Made by a program: the position numbers and the translations under genes. DNA of 64,000 nucleotides, from the NCBI GenBank assembly GCA_964552465.1, contig CAZKGR010000004.1, positions 91,537-155,536 of the forward strand. Reading direction: 5' to 3'. Below the pieces are notes generated by a model that did not search any database, was not told the DNA's origin, and saw only the letters and a program-made list of their open reading frames with translations. Source of the stretch: BMS3BBIN04 sp964552465 (GTDB lineage Bacteria; Electryoneota; Electryoneia; Electryoneales; Electryoneaceae). Positions within the stretch are counted from its first letter, which is position 1. Every line of letters starts with the position of its first letter. Positions 34,522 to 43,627 of this stretch are shown here, piece after piece.

Positions 34522-37152
34522 ATGAAGCAACGGTGGATAACGTTGATTTTGGCTGTCGGTGTAGTGGGTACCTTACACGCGACGCCGTATATCGATCCAG
34601 ATGTATTGCAGCGAGAATTCGAGCAACGCATGCTGACCGTCGAGCCCGGACCGCAGCGACTGCCGGGTGCACGGAATGTTGCCGATAGCGTGTTGACCTC
34701 CGAGTATCTCCAACTGCTCGATTGGTTGACCACAATGCAGGAGCTGAATCCTGGGCCGAACTATGGTGGATTGCACGAAGGTGAAACCTCTACGTGGTAC
34801 ATCATCCAGACGGACAACACGCAAGAGGCTCTTCGCGATTGGGCTCATTATGCTCGTGTAACCGGCGATCTCTGGCGATATCAGGTGAATATAGAGGCGG
34901 CTTGGCAGTATACCTTGAACTTCCCGGCGTATCTCGAGGAAGGTGGAGGGAATCCGAACTACTATCGTGTACATAATTGTGGTTGGGGATTGGTTGCAGC
35001 AATAGAATACACGGAAGCGTATGGGGAGAATGAAACATATCTCGCCTATGCCGATTCTTGCGCCAATTACCTGGATCAGTGGAGACTACCTATTTCTGGA
35101 GCCCTGAATCCGTTGTCAGCATCGTTCGGAGCAGGCGCGTTGCACACATATGCACTCTGGCGTGGGAACGCTGAGTGGGAGCTGGCTGCCGAGGAGATTG
35201 CGACTGACGTCAAGCAGTGGATCGAAGCAAGTCCCAACCGGCTGAATTCCAACGAAACGTGGGCGATGAGTGGCGGTACGGCGATGTGGGGCGTGATCAC
35301 AGCGCTGTTCCTTGACAATCCCGCAGCAGGGCAGGAGTGGTTGCCGACCTATTTACCCTTCATGGACACCTATTCCGGGCCTGGCACATGGAATAACTCG
35401 TGGACGGTCTGGTACGGTTTTGCATGGAACCGGGCGTATCAAGTTCTCGACACGCCGCTATCGCTCGACAACGCGATTGAGGTGGCAGACTATATCCTGT
35501 CCGAAGCCGAACGCGATGATGACGCCGGTGTTCCGGGAACAGAGGGTGGCAATTATCACCTCGACGACCAGGCGTGGACTAGCGCATACATGGTGTGGTA
35601 CGAACTCGAGCAGTTAATTCACTATCAACCGCTTGGCGAAGATGCAGTGGCAGTAGACATTAGCGGCATGCCTGAGAATTGGCCGCTGCTGGTAGGTGTT
35701 GAAATGCCGATATCCGCACTGGTTGCCAATGGTGGACTTGAACCGGCGTTCCCCGATTCAATGCTCTGTGATATCACAGTCACCTGCCCGGGACAACAGT
35801 TGGACGTGCAGGACGTATCCGTACCCTTCGGAACGGTGATCACCGAGTCTATGGGGACATGGACGCCGCAGGAAGTTGGCGAAGCAACCATTACCCTCTC
35901 TGTAAGCTCCGCGAACGATGTCAACTTGGACAACAACGATTTGCAGCGTACATACACCGTTTCCCCAGCGCTCTATATCTCCGGTGTAATGGTTGATTCG
36001 ACAAGTGGTGAGCCGCTCTCGGGTACGATTCACTGGACACAGATCGGAGTCGAACCTGTACGTGATGGTGAGGTCACAGTGGACCTGGAAACTGGTGAAT
36101 ACATTATCCCCGTTGCAACGGGAAATTATTTGCTGGTTGCAACTCCCGATGTAACCCCATACCCGACACGGTCGGTCCAAGTACTGGTAGGCTTCTCAGA
36201 CAGGCCTGGCATTGATTTCGAAATTCCGGCATCGAGAGTGATGCTGGTCAGTGCGTATTCGAACGCTGAGCATAGTGCACTGGTTACGGACGCATTCGCC
36301 GCCAACGGCTTTGAGACCTATGTCTGGCAGGTATCTGAACGTGGCATGCCGGGCGTCGAGATGCAGGTACCATCGCTTGATTTGTTGATCTGGGGTATCC
36401 CACAGGATGCGGACATCAGTTTCGACGACGATGAATGGACCCAGGTCGAAACGTTTATGGCGGATGTGGAAAACCGCTACGGTGTACTGTTTCAGGGCGA
36501 TGGCGTTATGCAGGCGTTAACGGAATCCCAGAAGCTCGCTCTTGAGGTTGAGGATGGTCAAGTTGACATAGTGGGAACATTGATCGCAGGTGTTCCTGAC
36601 TCTCCAGTTCTGGTGACAGACTCGTTGTTTGTAGGCGGGATAACTCCCCAGCAGGCGACGGATGAAGTGGCCAGTACTTCACCATACGCAGCACCTCTCG
36701 GTGAATACCTGCCATATGAAGTTATGGCGGGGCAAATGTTCGATTGGGATGATCGTATCGGAGCTGTTGTTCTCGGTTTTGGTATGGAGGGATTGAACGA
36801 TTATGATGGCTTATTTGTCAGCCATGAAGAGTTTGTCGGAAGATTGATCGAGTGGTTCGGTCAGTCAGTGAATGTTGATGAACTGGGAGACACAGAAACT
36901 GAGTTGCCGGGTACGTGGTCATTAAGAGCGTATCCAAATCCGTTTAACTCGACATTGAAAATCAGCGTGCAGACCTCGACAGACTCGAAGTTGGCGCTCT
37001 TTGACATTCTCGGACGCGAGGTTCATCGTTGGCAAATTCGTAGATCAGCAACGTTGATCTGGGAGGCTGATGATATGGCAAGTGGAGTCTACTTCCTTAA
37101 ATTGAGCACGCAGAGTATGGCAGAAGTTCAGAAAGTCGTGCTGCTCCGCTGA
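34522..37152 (+). CDS. Large secreted protein with type IX secretion C-terminal sorting domain
   Basis: The 876-residue protein begins at ATG 34522 behind TGGAGG with a signal peptide (KQRWITLILAVGVVGTLHA). The first half (about 20-375) has the aromatic, helical look of an alpha/alpha-barrel (WAHYARVTGDLWRYQ, NNSWTVWYGFAWNRAYQ). Such folds are common in glycan-processing or terpenoid-type toroids, but I cannot assign an enzyme. A CARDB/Ig-like module (about 385-480), a carboxypeptidase-regulatory-like module and an alpha/beta domain follow. The last 75 residues (YPNPFNSTLKISV...GVYFLKLST) form the sorting signal recognised by T9SS. It should be exported to the surface or medium. It is divergent from glnE. 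Confidence 0.8.
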   Translation: MKQRWITLILAVGVVGTLHATPYIDPDVLQREFEQRMLTVEPGPQRLPGARNVADSVLTSEYLQLLDWLTTMQELNPGPNYGGLHEGETSTWYIIQTDNTQEALRDWAHYARVTGDLWRYQVNIEAAWQYTLNFPAYLEEGGGNPNYYRVHNCGWGLVAAIEYTEAYGENETYLAYADSCANYLDQWRLPISGALNPLSASFGAGALHTYALWRGNAEWELAAEEIATDVKQWIEASPNRLNSNETWAMSGGTAMWGVITALFLDNPAAGQEWLPTYLPFMDTYSGPGTWNNSWTVWYGFAWNRAYQVLDTPLSLDNAIEVADYILSEAERDDDAGVPGTEGGNYHLDDQAWTSAYMVWYELEQLIHYQPLGEDAVAVDISGMPENWPLLVGVEMPISALVANGGLEPAFPDSMLCDITVTCPGQQLDVQDVSVPFGTVITESMGTWTPQEVGEATITLSVSSANDVNLDNNDLQRTYTVSPALYISGVMVDSTSGEPLSGTIHWTQIGVEPVRDGEVTVDLETGEYIIPVATGNYLLVATPDVTPYPTRSVQVLVGFSDRPGIDFEIPASRVMLVSAYSNAEHSALVTDAFAANGFETYVWQVSERGMPGVEMQVPSLDLLIWGIPQDADISFDDDEWTQVETFMADVENRYGVLFQGDGVMQALTESQKLALEVEDGQVDIVGTLIAGVPDSPVLVTDSLFVGGITPQQATDEVASTSPYAAPLGEYLPYEVMAGQMFDWDDRIGAVVLGFGMEGLNDYDGLFVSHEEFVGRLIEWFGQSVNVDELGDTETELPGTWSLRAYPNPFNSTLKISVQTSTDSKLALFDILGREVHRWQIRRSATLIWEADDMASGVYFLKLSTQSMAEVQKVVLLR

Positions 37153-37248
37153 CAACAGCATCGAGTTGATGCGGACTCGATTTGGATGTGGGCATTACAA
37201 CTATGTTGCCGCTTTACCAGTAGTACCTTATCTTGGCGAACCGTGGAC

Positions 37249-37267
37249 TCGACGGACCGTCCGTCGA
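37249..37267. repeat. Perfect 9-1-9 inverted repeat upstream of the STAS gene
   Basis: TCGACGGAC, one base, GTCCGTCGA, centred 46 bp before the STAS start codon. It could be an operator or the stem of a short hairpin; there is no T-run, so it is not a standard terminator. Confidence 0.65.
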
Positions 37268-37303
37268 CGGTGGGTGTGGAAACAAGTGATTCAGGAGTTC
37301 TCG

Positions 37304-37645
37304 ATGAAGCTTAAGAGCGAACGTCATGGCAGTGTTGTCGTAATGGCGATCAAGGGGAAAGTCATGGGCGGCCCTGATGCAACCGTCTTCCGTGATGATC
37401 TGAAAAAGCATCTGGATGATGGGGTTCAGAAGGTCGTCATTGATCTCGGCAGGGTTGACTGGATGAATTCGTCCGGTCTTGGAATCCTGATCGGTGGATT
37501 AACCACGGTCAAGAACGCATCGGGTGAGATGAAGCTTGCTCGGACGACTGACAAGATCAAGTCACTACTGATGATTACAAAGCTCGTCCAGGTATTTGAC
37601 ACATATGATAGCGTTGAAACAGCGATTGCTTCATTCAGCGAATAA
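37304..37645 (+). CDS. Anti-sigma-factor antagonist (STAS domain, RsbV/SpoIIAA type)
   Basis: The 113-residue protein is a single STAS domain with the phosphorylation motif WMNSSGLGIL (Ser57 by analogy to SpoIIAA). When unphosphorylated, such proteins bind the anti-sigma kinase and free its sigma factor. I used ATG 37304 (MKLKSERHG), preceded by AGGAG; the open frame extends upstream to 37166 without family resemblance. It is followed by its predicted phosphatase and kinase (37711-39551). Confidence 0.92.
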   Translation: MKLKSERHGSVVVMAIKGKVMGGPDATVFRDDLKKHLDDGVQKVVIDLGRVDWMNSSGLGILIGGLTTVKNASGEMKLARTTDKIKSLLMITKLVQVFDTYDSVETAIASFSE

Positions 37646-37710
37646 AATATCCATCTGGGATTGGCATCAATTGTGGTTCCGGTACTCACAGTTGAACCTG
37701 GGAGTGTAGC

Positions 37711-39129
37711 TTGACTCACACCAGGGAAATTGAGGAGCTGCTGGAATCCCTTCAAGCCTATCGCACGGAGTTGGCGACCACCGGACAGGTTGCTGATGGT
37801 GCTGCCTTGGCGGATTTTCTCGCGGATCTGAAAGATCAGTTCTCGGAGAGTTTGTTGGGATGTAAGCCTGACATCGAGTTCGATCTACTCAGCAAGTCCG
37901 CGATCCTGCTCTCACGTGCTGTAGAAGAAGAAGAGATCCTTGCCGCGATACTGGATGGATTAAAACCCGTGCTGCCATATGACGCAGCCGGGATATACCT
38001 GGCGAGTCCGGAAGTTCCATTAGTGAGCGATCATGACTCAACTGCTTTCGAACACTCTGATCTGAGTGCACTAATGGTTCGAGGGTATGACCAGGAACAA
38101 CAGCGGAGATTTCAACAAAAATTCAATGAGGGTATTGTTGGTTGGGTCATCGCCAATGGAAAATCGCTGATTGTGGATGACACATGTCAGGATTCTCGAT
38201 ATATCGACCTGCGTCCTGAAACAAGTAGCGAGATCGCAGTTCCGATTATCAGTAGAGATATGGTTGTTGGCGCAATCAACCTTGAATCAGATCGAGTTGC
38301 AGCGTTTCCGGCAGAGAGTGTAAATCTGCTCGAGAATCTGGCGAGTTATGCTGCAGTCGCTTTGGAGAGAGCGAAAACGCATCATGAACTGATGGAAGCA
38401 CGGGGTGTTGAGCGTGAACTGGAAATCGCGCGCGAGATCCAGACCAAGCTGTTACCGAATGATGTACCGGACCTTCCAGAATATGATTTTGCGGGATTGA
38501 ATGTAGCATCTGAACGTGTTGGTGGTGACTATTATGATTTCATACCGATCACGGAAAAGGATGTCGGGATTGTTGTTGCAGATGTAGCCGGGAAGGGTTT
38601 TGCAGCCGGATTGGTGATGGCCAGCCTGCGATCTGCTTTGCGGATGCGAGTTGAAACGACATACAGCATCCGAACAGTTGTAGGAAATGTCAACCAGTTT
38701 CTATTTGACTCAACCGGGCCTGAACGGTTTGTGACCGCGTTTTACGGCGTATTCGATTCGCGGACAGGGCATCTGACCTATGTGAATGCGGGTCATGATC
38801 CACCGCTGCTGATTCATCGAGATGGACGGGTTGTGCGTCTAATGGCCGGCGGACCGCTGCTGGGTGTGATCCGGGAAGCAGAATACTGTGAAGCTACCGC
38901 AGAGATCGAACCGGGCTCGATGTTGATTCTGTTTACGGACGGCATCATTGAAGCCGGTGGAGATCACGGAGACGAGTTTGGCGAGCAAAGGATTGTCGAT
39001 ATCGCATTAGAGAATAAAAACCGTTCGGCTCATGAAATTGCCCTTGAAATTGAAGCGGCTGCCGTGAACTATCATGGTACCGCAAGCCCGATAGACGATA
39101 GAACAGTACTTGTGGTCAAGCATTTATGA
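37711..39129 (+). CDS. GAF-PP2C (RsbU/SpoIIE-type) serine phosphatase
   Basis: The 472-residue protein has an N-terminal helical segment, a GAF sensor domain (about 70-225; GIVGWVIANGKSLIVDD and AVPIISRDMVVGAINLES) and a coiled linker (ERELEIAREIQTKLLPND). A C-terminal PP2C-type phosphatase follows with GGDYYDF (about 271-277), DVAGKGFAAGLVMA (about 290-303), NAGHDPPLL and FTDGIIEAGG. It should dephosphorylate the STAS protein encoded just upstream. The start is TTG 37711 with GGGAGTG before it. It overlaps the kinase gene by 4 bp. Confidence 0.93.
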   Translation: MTHTREIEELLESLQAYRTELATTGQVADGAALADFLADLKDQFSESLLGCKPDIEFDLLSKSAILLSRAVEEEEILAAILDGLKPVLPYDAAGIYLASPEVPLVSDHDSTAFEHSDLSALMVRGYDQEQQRRFQQKFNEGIVGWVIANGKSLIVDDTCQDSRYIDLRPETSSEIAVPIISRDMVVGAINLESDRVAAFPAESVNLLENLASYAAVALERAKTHHELMEARGVERELEIAREIQTKLLPNDVPDLPEYDFAGLNVASERVGGDYYDFIPITEKDVGIVVADVAGKGFAAGLVMASLRSALRMRVETTYSIRTVVGNVNQFLFDSTGPERFVTAFYGVFDSRTGHLTYVNAGHDPPLLIHRDGRVVRLMAGGPLLGVIREAEYCEATAEIEPGSMLILFTDGIIEAGGDHGDEFGEQRIVDIALENKNRSAHEIALEIEAAAVNYHGTASPIDDRTVLVVKHL

Positions 39130-39551
39130 GTGATCAAACAAAACTGACGATCCCCTCCGATCCGATGAAGCTGGAAGAGGTTGATAGCTTCATGGTAAGG
39201 TGGATAAAGGGATTACCGTTCACTGAAGACCAGCTGGACGATGTCGGAATCTCTCTCTCTGAAGCAGTTAACAATGCAATTGAACACGGTAATGCTGGCG
39301 ACATCAGCAAGCAGGTAACAATAGTCTTGACACGCATAGAAGGTGGCATTCGCATTGAAGTTACGGATCAGGGCGGTGGTTTTAATCCTGACTGTGTTGC
39401 GGATCCAACTGATCCTGAAAACCTTCTCTCTGAATCTGGCCGGGGTCTCCTGATTCTCGAGCATTTGATGGATGAGGTGGACGTGACCCATGGTCCAACC
39501 GGCACGCATGTTGTGCTGGTTAAACGATTTAACGTTTCGAGTACTGGATAA
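39126..39551 (+). CDS. Anti-sigma factor / serine kinase (RsbW type)
   Basis: The 141-residue protein is a GHKL-fold ATPase with the N box EAVNNAIEHGN (about 47-57), the G1 box DQGGGFNP (about 96-103) and the G2 box GRGLLILEHLMDEV (about 119-132). It should phosphorylate the STAS antagonist and sequester a sigma factor or other target. It is translationally coupled to the phosphatase gene (ATGA overlap). No sigma factor gene lies next to it, so the controlled target is not visible here. Confidence 0.92.
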   Translation: MSDQTKLTIPSDPMKLEEVDSFMVRWIKGLPFTEDQLDDVGISLSEAVNNAIEHGNAGDISKQVTIVLTRIEGGIRIEVTDQGGGFNPDCVADPTDPENLLSESGRGLLILEHLMDEVDVTHGPTGTHVVLVKRFNVSSTG

Positions 39552-39678
39552 ATACGCGTTTTCGGTATACATGAGCTGCCTGCTCGTATTTCCCTGATAT
39601 GATGATACTGGTTCAGATGAATCTTCCCACCAGCTCATACGTTGGCACTAGAAGATTGATTCCAGAAGAGTGTTTCGC

Positions 39679-40407
39679 ATGAATGTCATAGGTCGCAAGC
39701 CAGTTTTGGAGTTGCTGAAGTCCGGCAAACCGGTTAAACGTGTGGTTCTCGTCCTCGGTTCGCAGGGACGGATCATCGGCGAAATTCTGGCGGTGGCAAA
39801 GTCAAAAGGTGTCCGAGTTGATCGGGTTCCGGCAGAACGAGCGGACCAGGTTATAGGCCGCGGAAATCATCAGGGTGTGTTGGCTGAAATCTCACCGGTT
39901 ACGTATCACAGCATTCGTGACATCAACGACAGCATCCCGATCAACAACGGGTTGATAGTTGTGCTCGATGGTGTGACTGATCCGCAGCATCTGGGTGCAA
40001 TTGCAAGGTCAGCGTTAGCGGCCGGGGCGGATGCGATTATGTTGCAGGAACGTCGGGGTGCTTTGCCGAACGATACGTCGGTGAAGGTCTCGGCGGGAAC
40101 GTTGTTGCGTTTACCTGTTATTGTTGAGACAAACATCGGTCGTGCGCTTGAGTTGTTGAAGAAGGACGGTTGGTGGATTCACGGAACCTCGGGCGAAGCG
40201 GAGTCGAACCTCTGGGATCATAAATGGGATGAGATGACGCTTCTCGTGATCGGCAGTGAAGGGGAGGGGATGTCGCAACGTGTAAGCGAGATTTGCGATC
40301 ACACTGTCCGCATACCGATGGAATCAGAGGTTGAATCGCTTTCGGCATCAGCAGCAGCGTCAGTGATCCTGTTTGACATTGTACGCAAGCGGTCGCTCTC
40401 AGCCTGA
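39679..40407 (+). CDS. rlmB: TrmH-family rRNA 2'-O-ribose methyltransferase (RlmB-like)
   Basis: The 242-residue SpoU/TrmH enzyme methylates a ribose 2'-hydroxyl, by similarity G2251 of 23S rRNA. An N-terminal substrate-binding domain (GRKPVLELL...GNHQGVLAEIS) precedes the knotted catalytic core with three motifs: LDGVTDPQHLGAIARSA (about 101-117), VIGSEGEGMS and IPMESEVESLSASAAASV. ATG 39679 has AGAAGAG at the right distance; a GTG at 39670 in frame overlaps that site and is less likely. Confidence 0.9.
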   Translation: MNVIGRKPVLELLKSGKPVKRVVLVLGSQGRIIGEILAVAKSKGVRVDRVPAERADQVIGRGNHQGVLAEISPVTYHSIRDINDSIPINNGLIVVLDGVTDPQHLGAIARSALAAGADAIMLQERRGALPNDTSVKVSAGTLLRLPVIVETNIGRALELLKKDGWWIHGTSGEAESNLWDHKWDEMTLLVIGSEGEGMSQRVSEICDHTVRIPMESEVESLSASAAASVILFDIVRKRSLSA

Positions 40408-40512
40408 TTGCGAAGATTGGATTGGCTTTCTGCAAACATGCTGTCGTATCATTCAATCAGTTCGTTTGAGAGTTCCCCGGGACTTGATTCCCCGGTTGGA
40501 TTTGGAGTTTGC

Positions 40513-41376
40513 ATGCTGAAGCATCATCAGGTTGTCTGGTATTGGCCGGGAAGGGTGAATCCCAAAGAGTTCAGATTCCGTCAGTTGACATTTATACTTC
40601 TATTGCTCATCCCGATCATATTCGTAGGCGTATTCGTTCTCGGTGTCGTGTTCTTCGTTTCTTTCAACTTGCGGATGGATGAGCTCCAGACGTTACGTGC
40701 TGAGAACGAAGCGATTCGTCCGCAACTCGGTCGAGTGTTTGAGATCGAACGTCAACTCGAGGAGTTGGAAAGGTTCCAGGCGCAGGTTCGCCGCGGACTG
40801 ACCGAAGGTGCTGATTTGCAGCGGATCATGGAAGCGGGTGAAGCGGTTGAGTGGGAGCATTTGCCTGATCAGCAGGAAGTAGAGTGGATGTCAATCAATT
40901 CTGAAGTAGAATCATATGAGGGTGATCCGCTCAACTTGTTGGCGATTAACGACACGGGAATTGAGGGCTTCTCATTGCCAGACCGTTGGCCGTTGGAAGG
41001 TTTCATCACTCGTGGCTTTGAATTCTCACACATTGATCCGGAGCACAGTCACACCGGGATCGATCTAGCCACTCCGCGTGGTACTCCGGTGATAACGGTT
41101 GCCGGAGGAACGGTAGTTTCAGCCGATTGGACACCTCGCTATGGCAACCGGGTGATCGTGGATCATGGCGGCGGAATGCTTAGCATGTATGGACACAACG
41201 AGCTGTTGTTGGTAGAAGTTGGCGACCGGATAAGATCAGGATCACCGATCGCATTGTCAGGGAATTCAGGAATCAGCACCGCACCGCATTTGCATCTCGA
41301 GATATGGTTGAATGGGAAGGCGGTTGATCCACGGGCATTGCTTCCTCAGAAGGGAGAGCACGATGAAGAAGGATGA
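40513..41376 (+). CDS. M23-family peptidoglycan peptidase with membrane anchor and coiled coil
   Basis: The 287-residue protein has one N-terminal membrane helix (about 23-45), a coiled coil (about 50-95; DELQTLRAENEAIRPQ and EIERQLEELERF) and a C-terminal LytM/M23 domain. The zinc motifs are complete: HTGIDLATPRGTP (about 180-192) and HLHLEIW. It should cut cross-links in the cell wall from the periplasmic side. ATG 40513 follows TTGGAG. Its last 14 bases overlap the bactofilin gene, the same pairing seen for bactofilin and M23 peptidases that control cell shape in Helicobacter and other bacteria. Confidence 0.9.
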   Translation: MLKHHQVVWYWPGRVNPKEFRFRQLTFILLLLIPIIFVGVFVLGVVFFVSFNLRMDELQTLRAENEAIRPQLGRVFEIERQLEELERFQAQVRRGLTEGADLQRIMEAGEAVEWEHLPDQQEVEWMSINSEVESYEGDPLNLLAINDTGIEGFSLPDRWPLEGFITRGFEFSHIDPEHSHTGIDLATPRGTPVITVAGGTVVSADWTPRYGNRVIVDHGGGMLSMYGHNELLLVEVGDRIRSGSPIALSGNSGISTAPHLHLEIWLNGKAVDPRALLPQKGEHDEEG

Positions 41377-41875
41377 TCGGAAACGTCCGGAAGGTTTAAC
41401 CTCCATCCTAGGAGGGGATACGGCGTTCGATGGCACGCTTGAACTGCAAGGATCGCTTCGTATTGACGGTTCGTTTCAGGGAAGTCTGACTTGTGGCGGA
41501 TCGGTAACCGTGGGAGAAAATGGCCTATTCACCGGTGACATCGAGGCCGATGATCTGATTCTCGGCGGAAAGATACAGGGGCGGGTTGTTGTTCATAAAC
41601 TAATTGTACTCGAGGCGACGAGTGAATTTGAGGGTGAACTCACTTGTACTACTCTGCATGTTAACGAAGGCGCGCAGTTCAATGGCACCAGCTCGATGGG
41701 GAAGCAGGCTGTTGAACAGAAATTGCTAGCGTCCAAGTCTGCCGCTGATGTGAGCGATCCAGATCCCTTCGAGCCGGTGGATGTGCCAGAAGAAGAGCAG
41801 AAAACGGATAACGCTTTCACCTTCTCACCATCGGAAGCAGAGTCGGATTCTGAGATACGTGACAGGCTTTCCTGA
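41363..41875 (+). CDS. Bactofilin
   Basis: The 170-residue protein has a short basic N-terminus (MKKDDRKRPEGL) and the bactofilin beta-helix core (about 15-115; LELQGSLRIDGSFQGSLTC, VTVGENGLFTGDIEADDL, IQGRVVVHKL). An acidic, disordered tail of about 50 residues follows. Bactofilins polymerise without nucleotide and position cell-wall enzymes. It overlaps the M23 peptidase by 14 bp and is followed with a 1-bp overlap by atpZ, so it shares a transcript with the start of the ATP synthase operon. Confidence 0.93.
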   Translation: MKKDDRKRPEGLTSILGGDTAFDGTLELQGSLRIDGSFQGSLTCGGSVTVGENGLFTGDIEADDLILGGKIQGRVVVHKLIVLEATSEFEGELTCTTLHVNEGAQFNGTSSMGKQAVEQKLLASKSAADVSDPDPFEPVDVPEEEQKTDNAFTFSPSEAESDSEIRDRLS

Positions 41876-42153
41876 TGCAACTTCCCGGACGCAAGCGGGA
41901 ACGTCCAAGGTACAGCGGATGGTTGGACCTGGGTATTCAGACGGGTCTCACTCTGGCGCTTTCAGTCGTATTGTTGACATTAGGCGGACGTTGGCTTGAT
42001 GGTCAACTGGGCACAACGCCACTTTTCGTGATTATAGGCGCTTTGTGGGGAGCTGCTGGAGGCACATGGTGGGTGATTATCCGGGTCAAGCAATTCTCGG
42101 AAACAGAAGAAAAACGTGAACTTGAGGAGTCGGAGAAGGACGACGGGGAGTAA
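41875..42153 (+). CDS. atpZ: AtpZ/AtpI-like ATP synthase accessory protein
   Basis: The 92-residue protein has two membrane helices (about 17-40 and 47-68) separated by GGRWLDGQLGTTPLFV, a motif of the AtpZ (DUF of AtpI-like, two-helix) family. A highly charged tail follows. AtpZ works with AtpI in assembly of the c-ring and cation handling. Its ATG overlaps the bactofilin stop by one base. A 95-bp gap separates it from the next gene. Confidence 0.75.
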   Translation: MQLPGRKRERPRYSGWLDLGIQTGLTLALSVVLLTLGGRWLDGQLGTTPLFVIIGALWGAAGGTWWVIIRVKQFSETEEKRELEESEKDDGE

Positions 42154-42248
42154 ACCTGCGATGTTGGTGCTCTGGCTCTGAGTGCTTTTGCCGAACGGCC
42201 TTTCAACAAATACCTTCCTCCCCAACCGGTCAGGCACCTCGGATTATC

Positions 42249-42578
42249 ATGATCCTGCTCAAAATTCTGTATTTCGTTGCTGCAAGTGCAGCCATGGCGG
42301 GTATGGGTGTTTTTCTGCTCGTCCCACCAATCCGTCGAGGAGATCGTGAAGGATTGCTCGTGCGGTTGATCGTTAGTTTTATGGCCAAGCTACTGCTTGG
42401 AGTAGGTTTTCTTCTGCTGTCATGGAAAGTTTTTGGCTGGTCTTCCACCGCGTCAGCGTTTGGGATGGTCGGGGCTTACATGGTCGCGTTGATGGTCATT
42501 TTGATGACAGCGTCCAGCGCAATCAAGAGCTTGAATGCGAAGCAGGAACAGATACGGGAACAAAAGGGAGAGGGATGA
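42249..42578 (+). CDS. atpI: AtpI-like ATP synthase subunit I
   Basis: The 109-residue protein has three membrane helices (about 4-24, 38-60 and 66-90) and a charged C-terminal tail. Sequence similarity to AtpI is weak by eye, but size, topology and position directly before atpB match subunit I, a c-ring assembly factor. It overlaps atpB by 4 bp (ATGATG). Confidence 0.65.
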   Translation: MILLKILYFVAASAAMAGMGVFLLVPPIRRGDREGLLVRLIVSFMAKLLLGVGFLLLSWKVFGWSSTASAFGMVGAYMVALMVILMTASSAIKSLNAKQEQIREQKGEG

Positions 42579-43627
42579 TGCGGCGTTGGTTGGCAGCCCT
42601 GGTGATGTGTGTAGCGGTCATGGCACTGCTCGCGATGCCAGTAGCCGCCCAGCATGGGCACGAAGAAGCTCAAGGCGACTCCCACGAAGCTGTCGCGCAA
42701 CCAAATGATGATCACGGCGAGGCAGCCGGTCTTCACGAAGAGGTTGTGATTGAGCATCATGGCGAAGAAGCGGCTGTTCATGATGTGTCTGGCGAAGCCC
42801 ACGGCGACGAGCACAGTGAGGATCATGGTGGCTTCAGCATAATGGGTTACCTGTCTCACCATCTTCTCGATTCCGAGAGCTATGACATATTTGGCTACAC
42901 TATTGCTCTACCTGTGATTCCCGGTGATTACTCATTCATTGATCCGCAATTCGAAAACGGCTTTCAGATTACCAAGCACATGATCGGCTTTGCCTTGGCT
43001 GGATTGCTGGTTATCCTGCTGGTCATATCCTCCATGGGACGTACCCGTCGCGGTGAAGTGCCGAAGGGTCTGGGTAATTTCTTTGAGGTACTGATCGTTT
43101 TCATCCGCGACGAGGTCGTGTACGCGAATATCGGTGAGGAACATGGTCGCAAGTGGCTTCCATTCTTCCTGACGTTATTTTTCCTGATCCTGTTCGCGAA
43201 CCTGCTTGGAATGGTACCTTGGGGAACCTCCCCCACTGGTAATGTGAATTTCACCGCAGGTCTGGCAATATTGAACCTGCTAGCGGTTGTTTTTGCTGGT
43301 ATTGCAGCTCACGGTTTCAAGTATATCGGTACGTTCATACCGCATGGGGTGCCGATACCGATCTGGCCAATTCTGTTTCCAATTGAGATCTTCGGACTGT
43401 TTGTCAAGCATTTCGCATTGACGATTCGTCTGTTTGCGAATATGCTCGCCGGCCACACGATTATCGGTGTGTTTCTGGCGTTGATTGCAATGCCGCTTAT
43501 TGCGCTTGCGGCAGTGCCCGGTGCGACGATGATCAGTGTACTCGAGTTATTTGTCGCTTTCTTGCAAGCATACGTGTTTGTAATGCTTGGCAGTGTTTTT
43601 GTAGGCTCCTCGATTCATGCGCATTAG
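42575..43627 (+). CDS. atpB: ATP synthase F0 subunit a, with His-rich extracytoplasmic N-terminus
   Basis: The 350-residue subunit forms the proton half-channels. The conserved membrane part contains LLGMVPWGTSPTGN and the essential Arg in LTIRLFANMLAGH (about 284-296). The protein is longer than the E. coli subunit (271). A signal-peptide-like start (1-26, ending PVAAQ) is followed by about 60 residues holding 11 His and many acidic residues (27-84). Similar His/acid-rich leaders occur in some Bacteroidetes AtpB proteins. The start is ATG 42575 behind AAAGGGAGAGGG. Confidence 0.93.
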   Translation: MMRRWLAALVMCVAVMALLAMPVAAQHGHEEAQGDSHEAVAQPNDDHGEAAGLHEEVVIEHHGEEAAVHDVSGEAHGDEHSEDHGGFSIMGYLSHHLLDSESYDIFGYTIALPVIPGDYSFIDPQFENGFQITKHMIGFALAGLLVILLVISSMGRTRRGEVPKGLGNFFEVLIVFIRDEVVYANIGEEHGRKWLPFFLTLFFLILFANLLGMVPWGTSPTGNVNFTAGLAILNLLAVVFAGIAAHGFKYIGTFIPHGVPIPIWPILFPIEIFGLFVKHFALTIRLFANMLAGHTIIGVFLALIAMPLIALAAVPGATMISVLELFVAFLQAYVFVMLGSVFVGSSIHAH

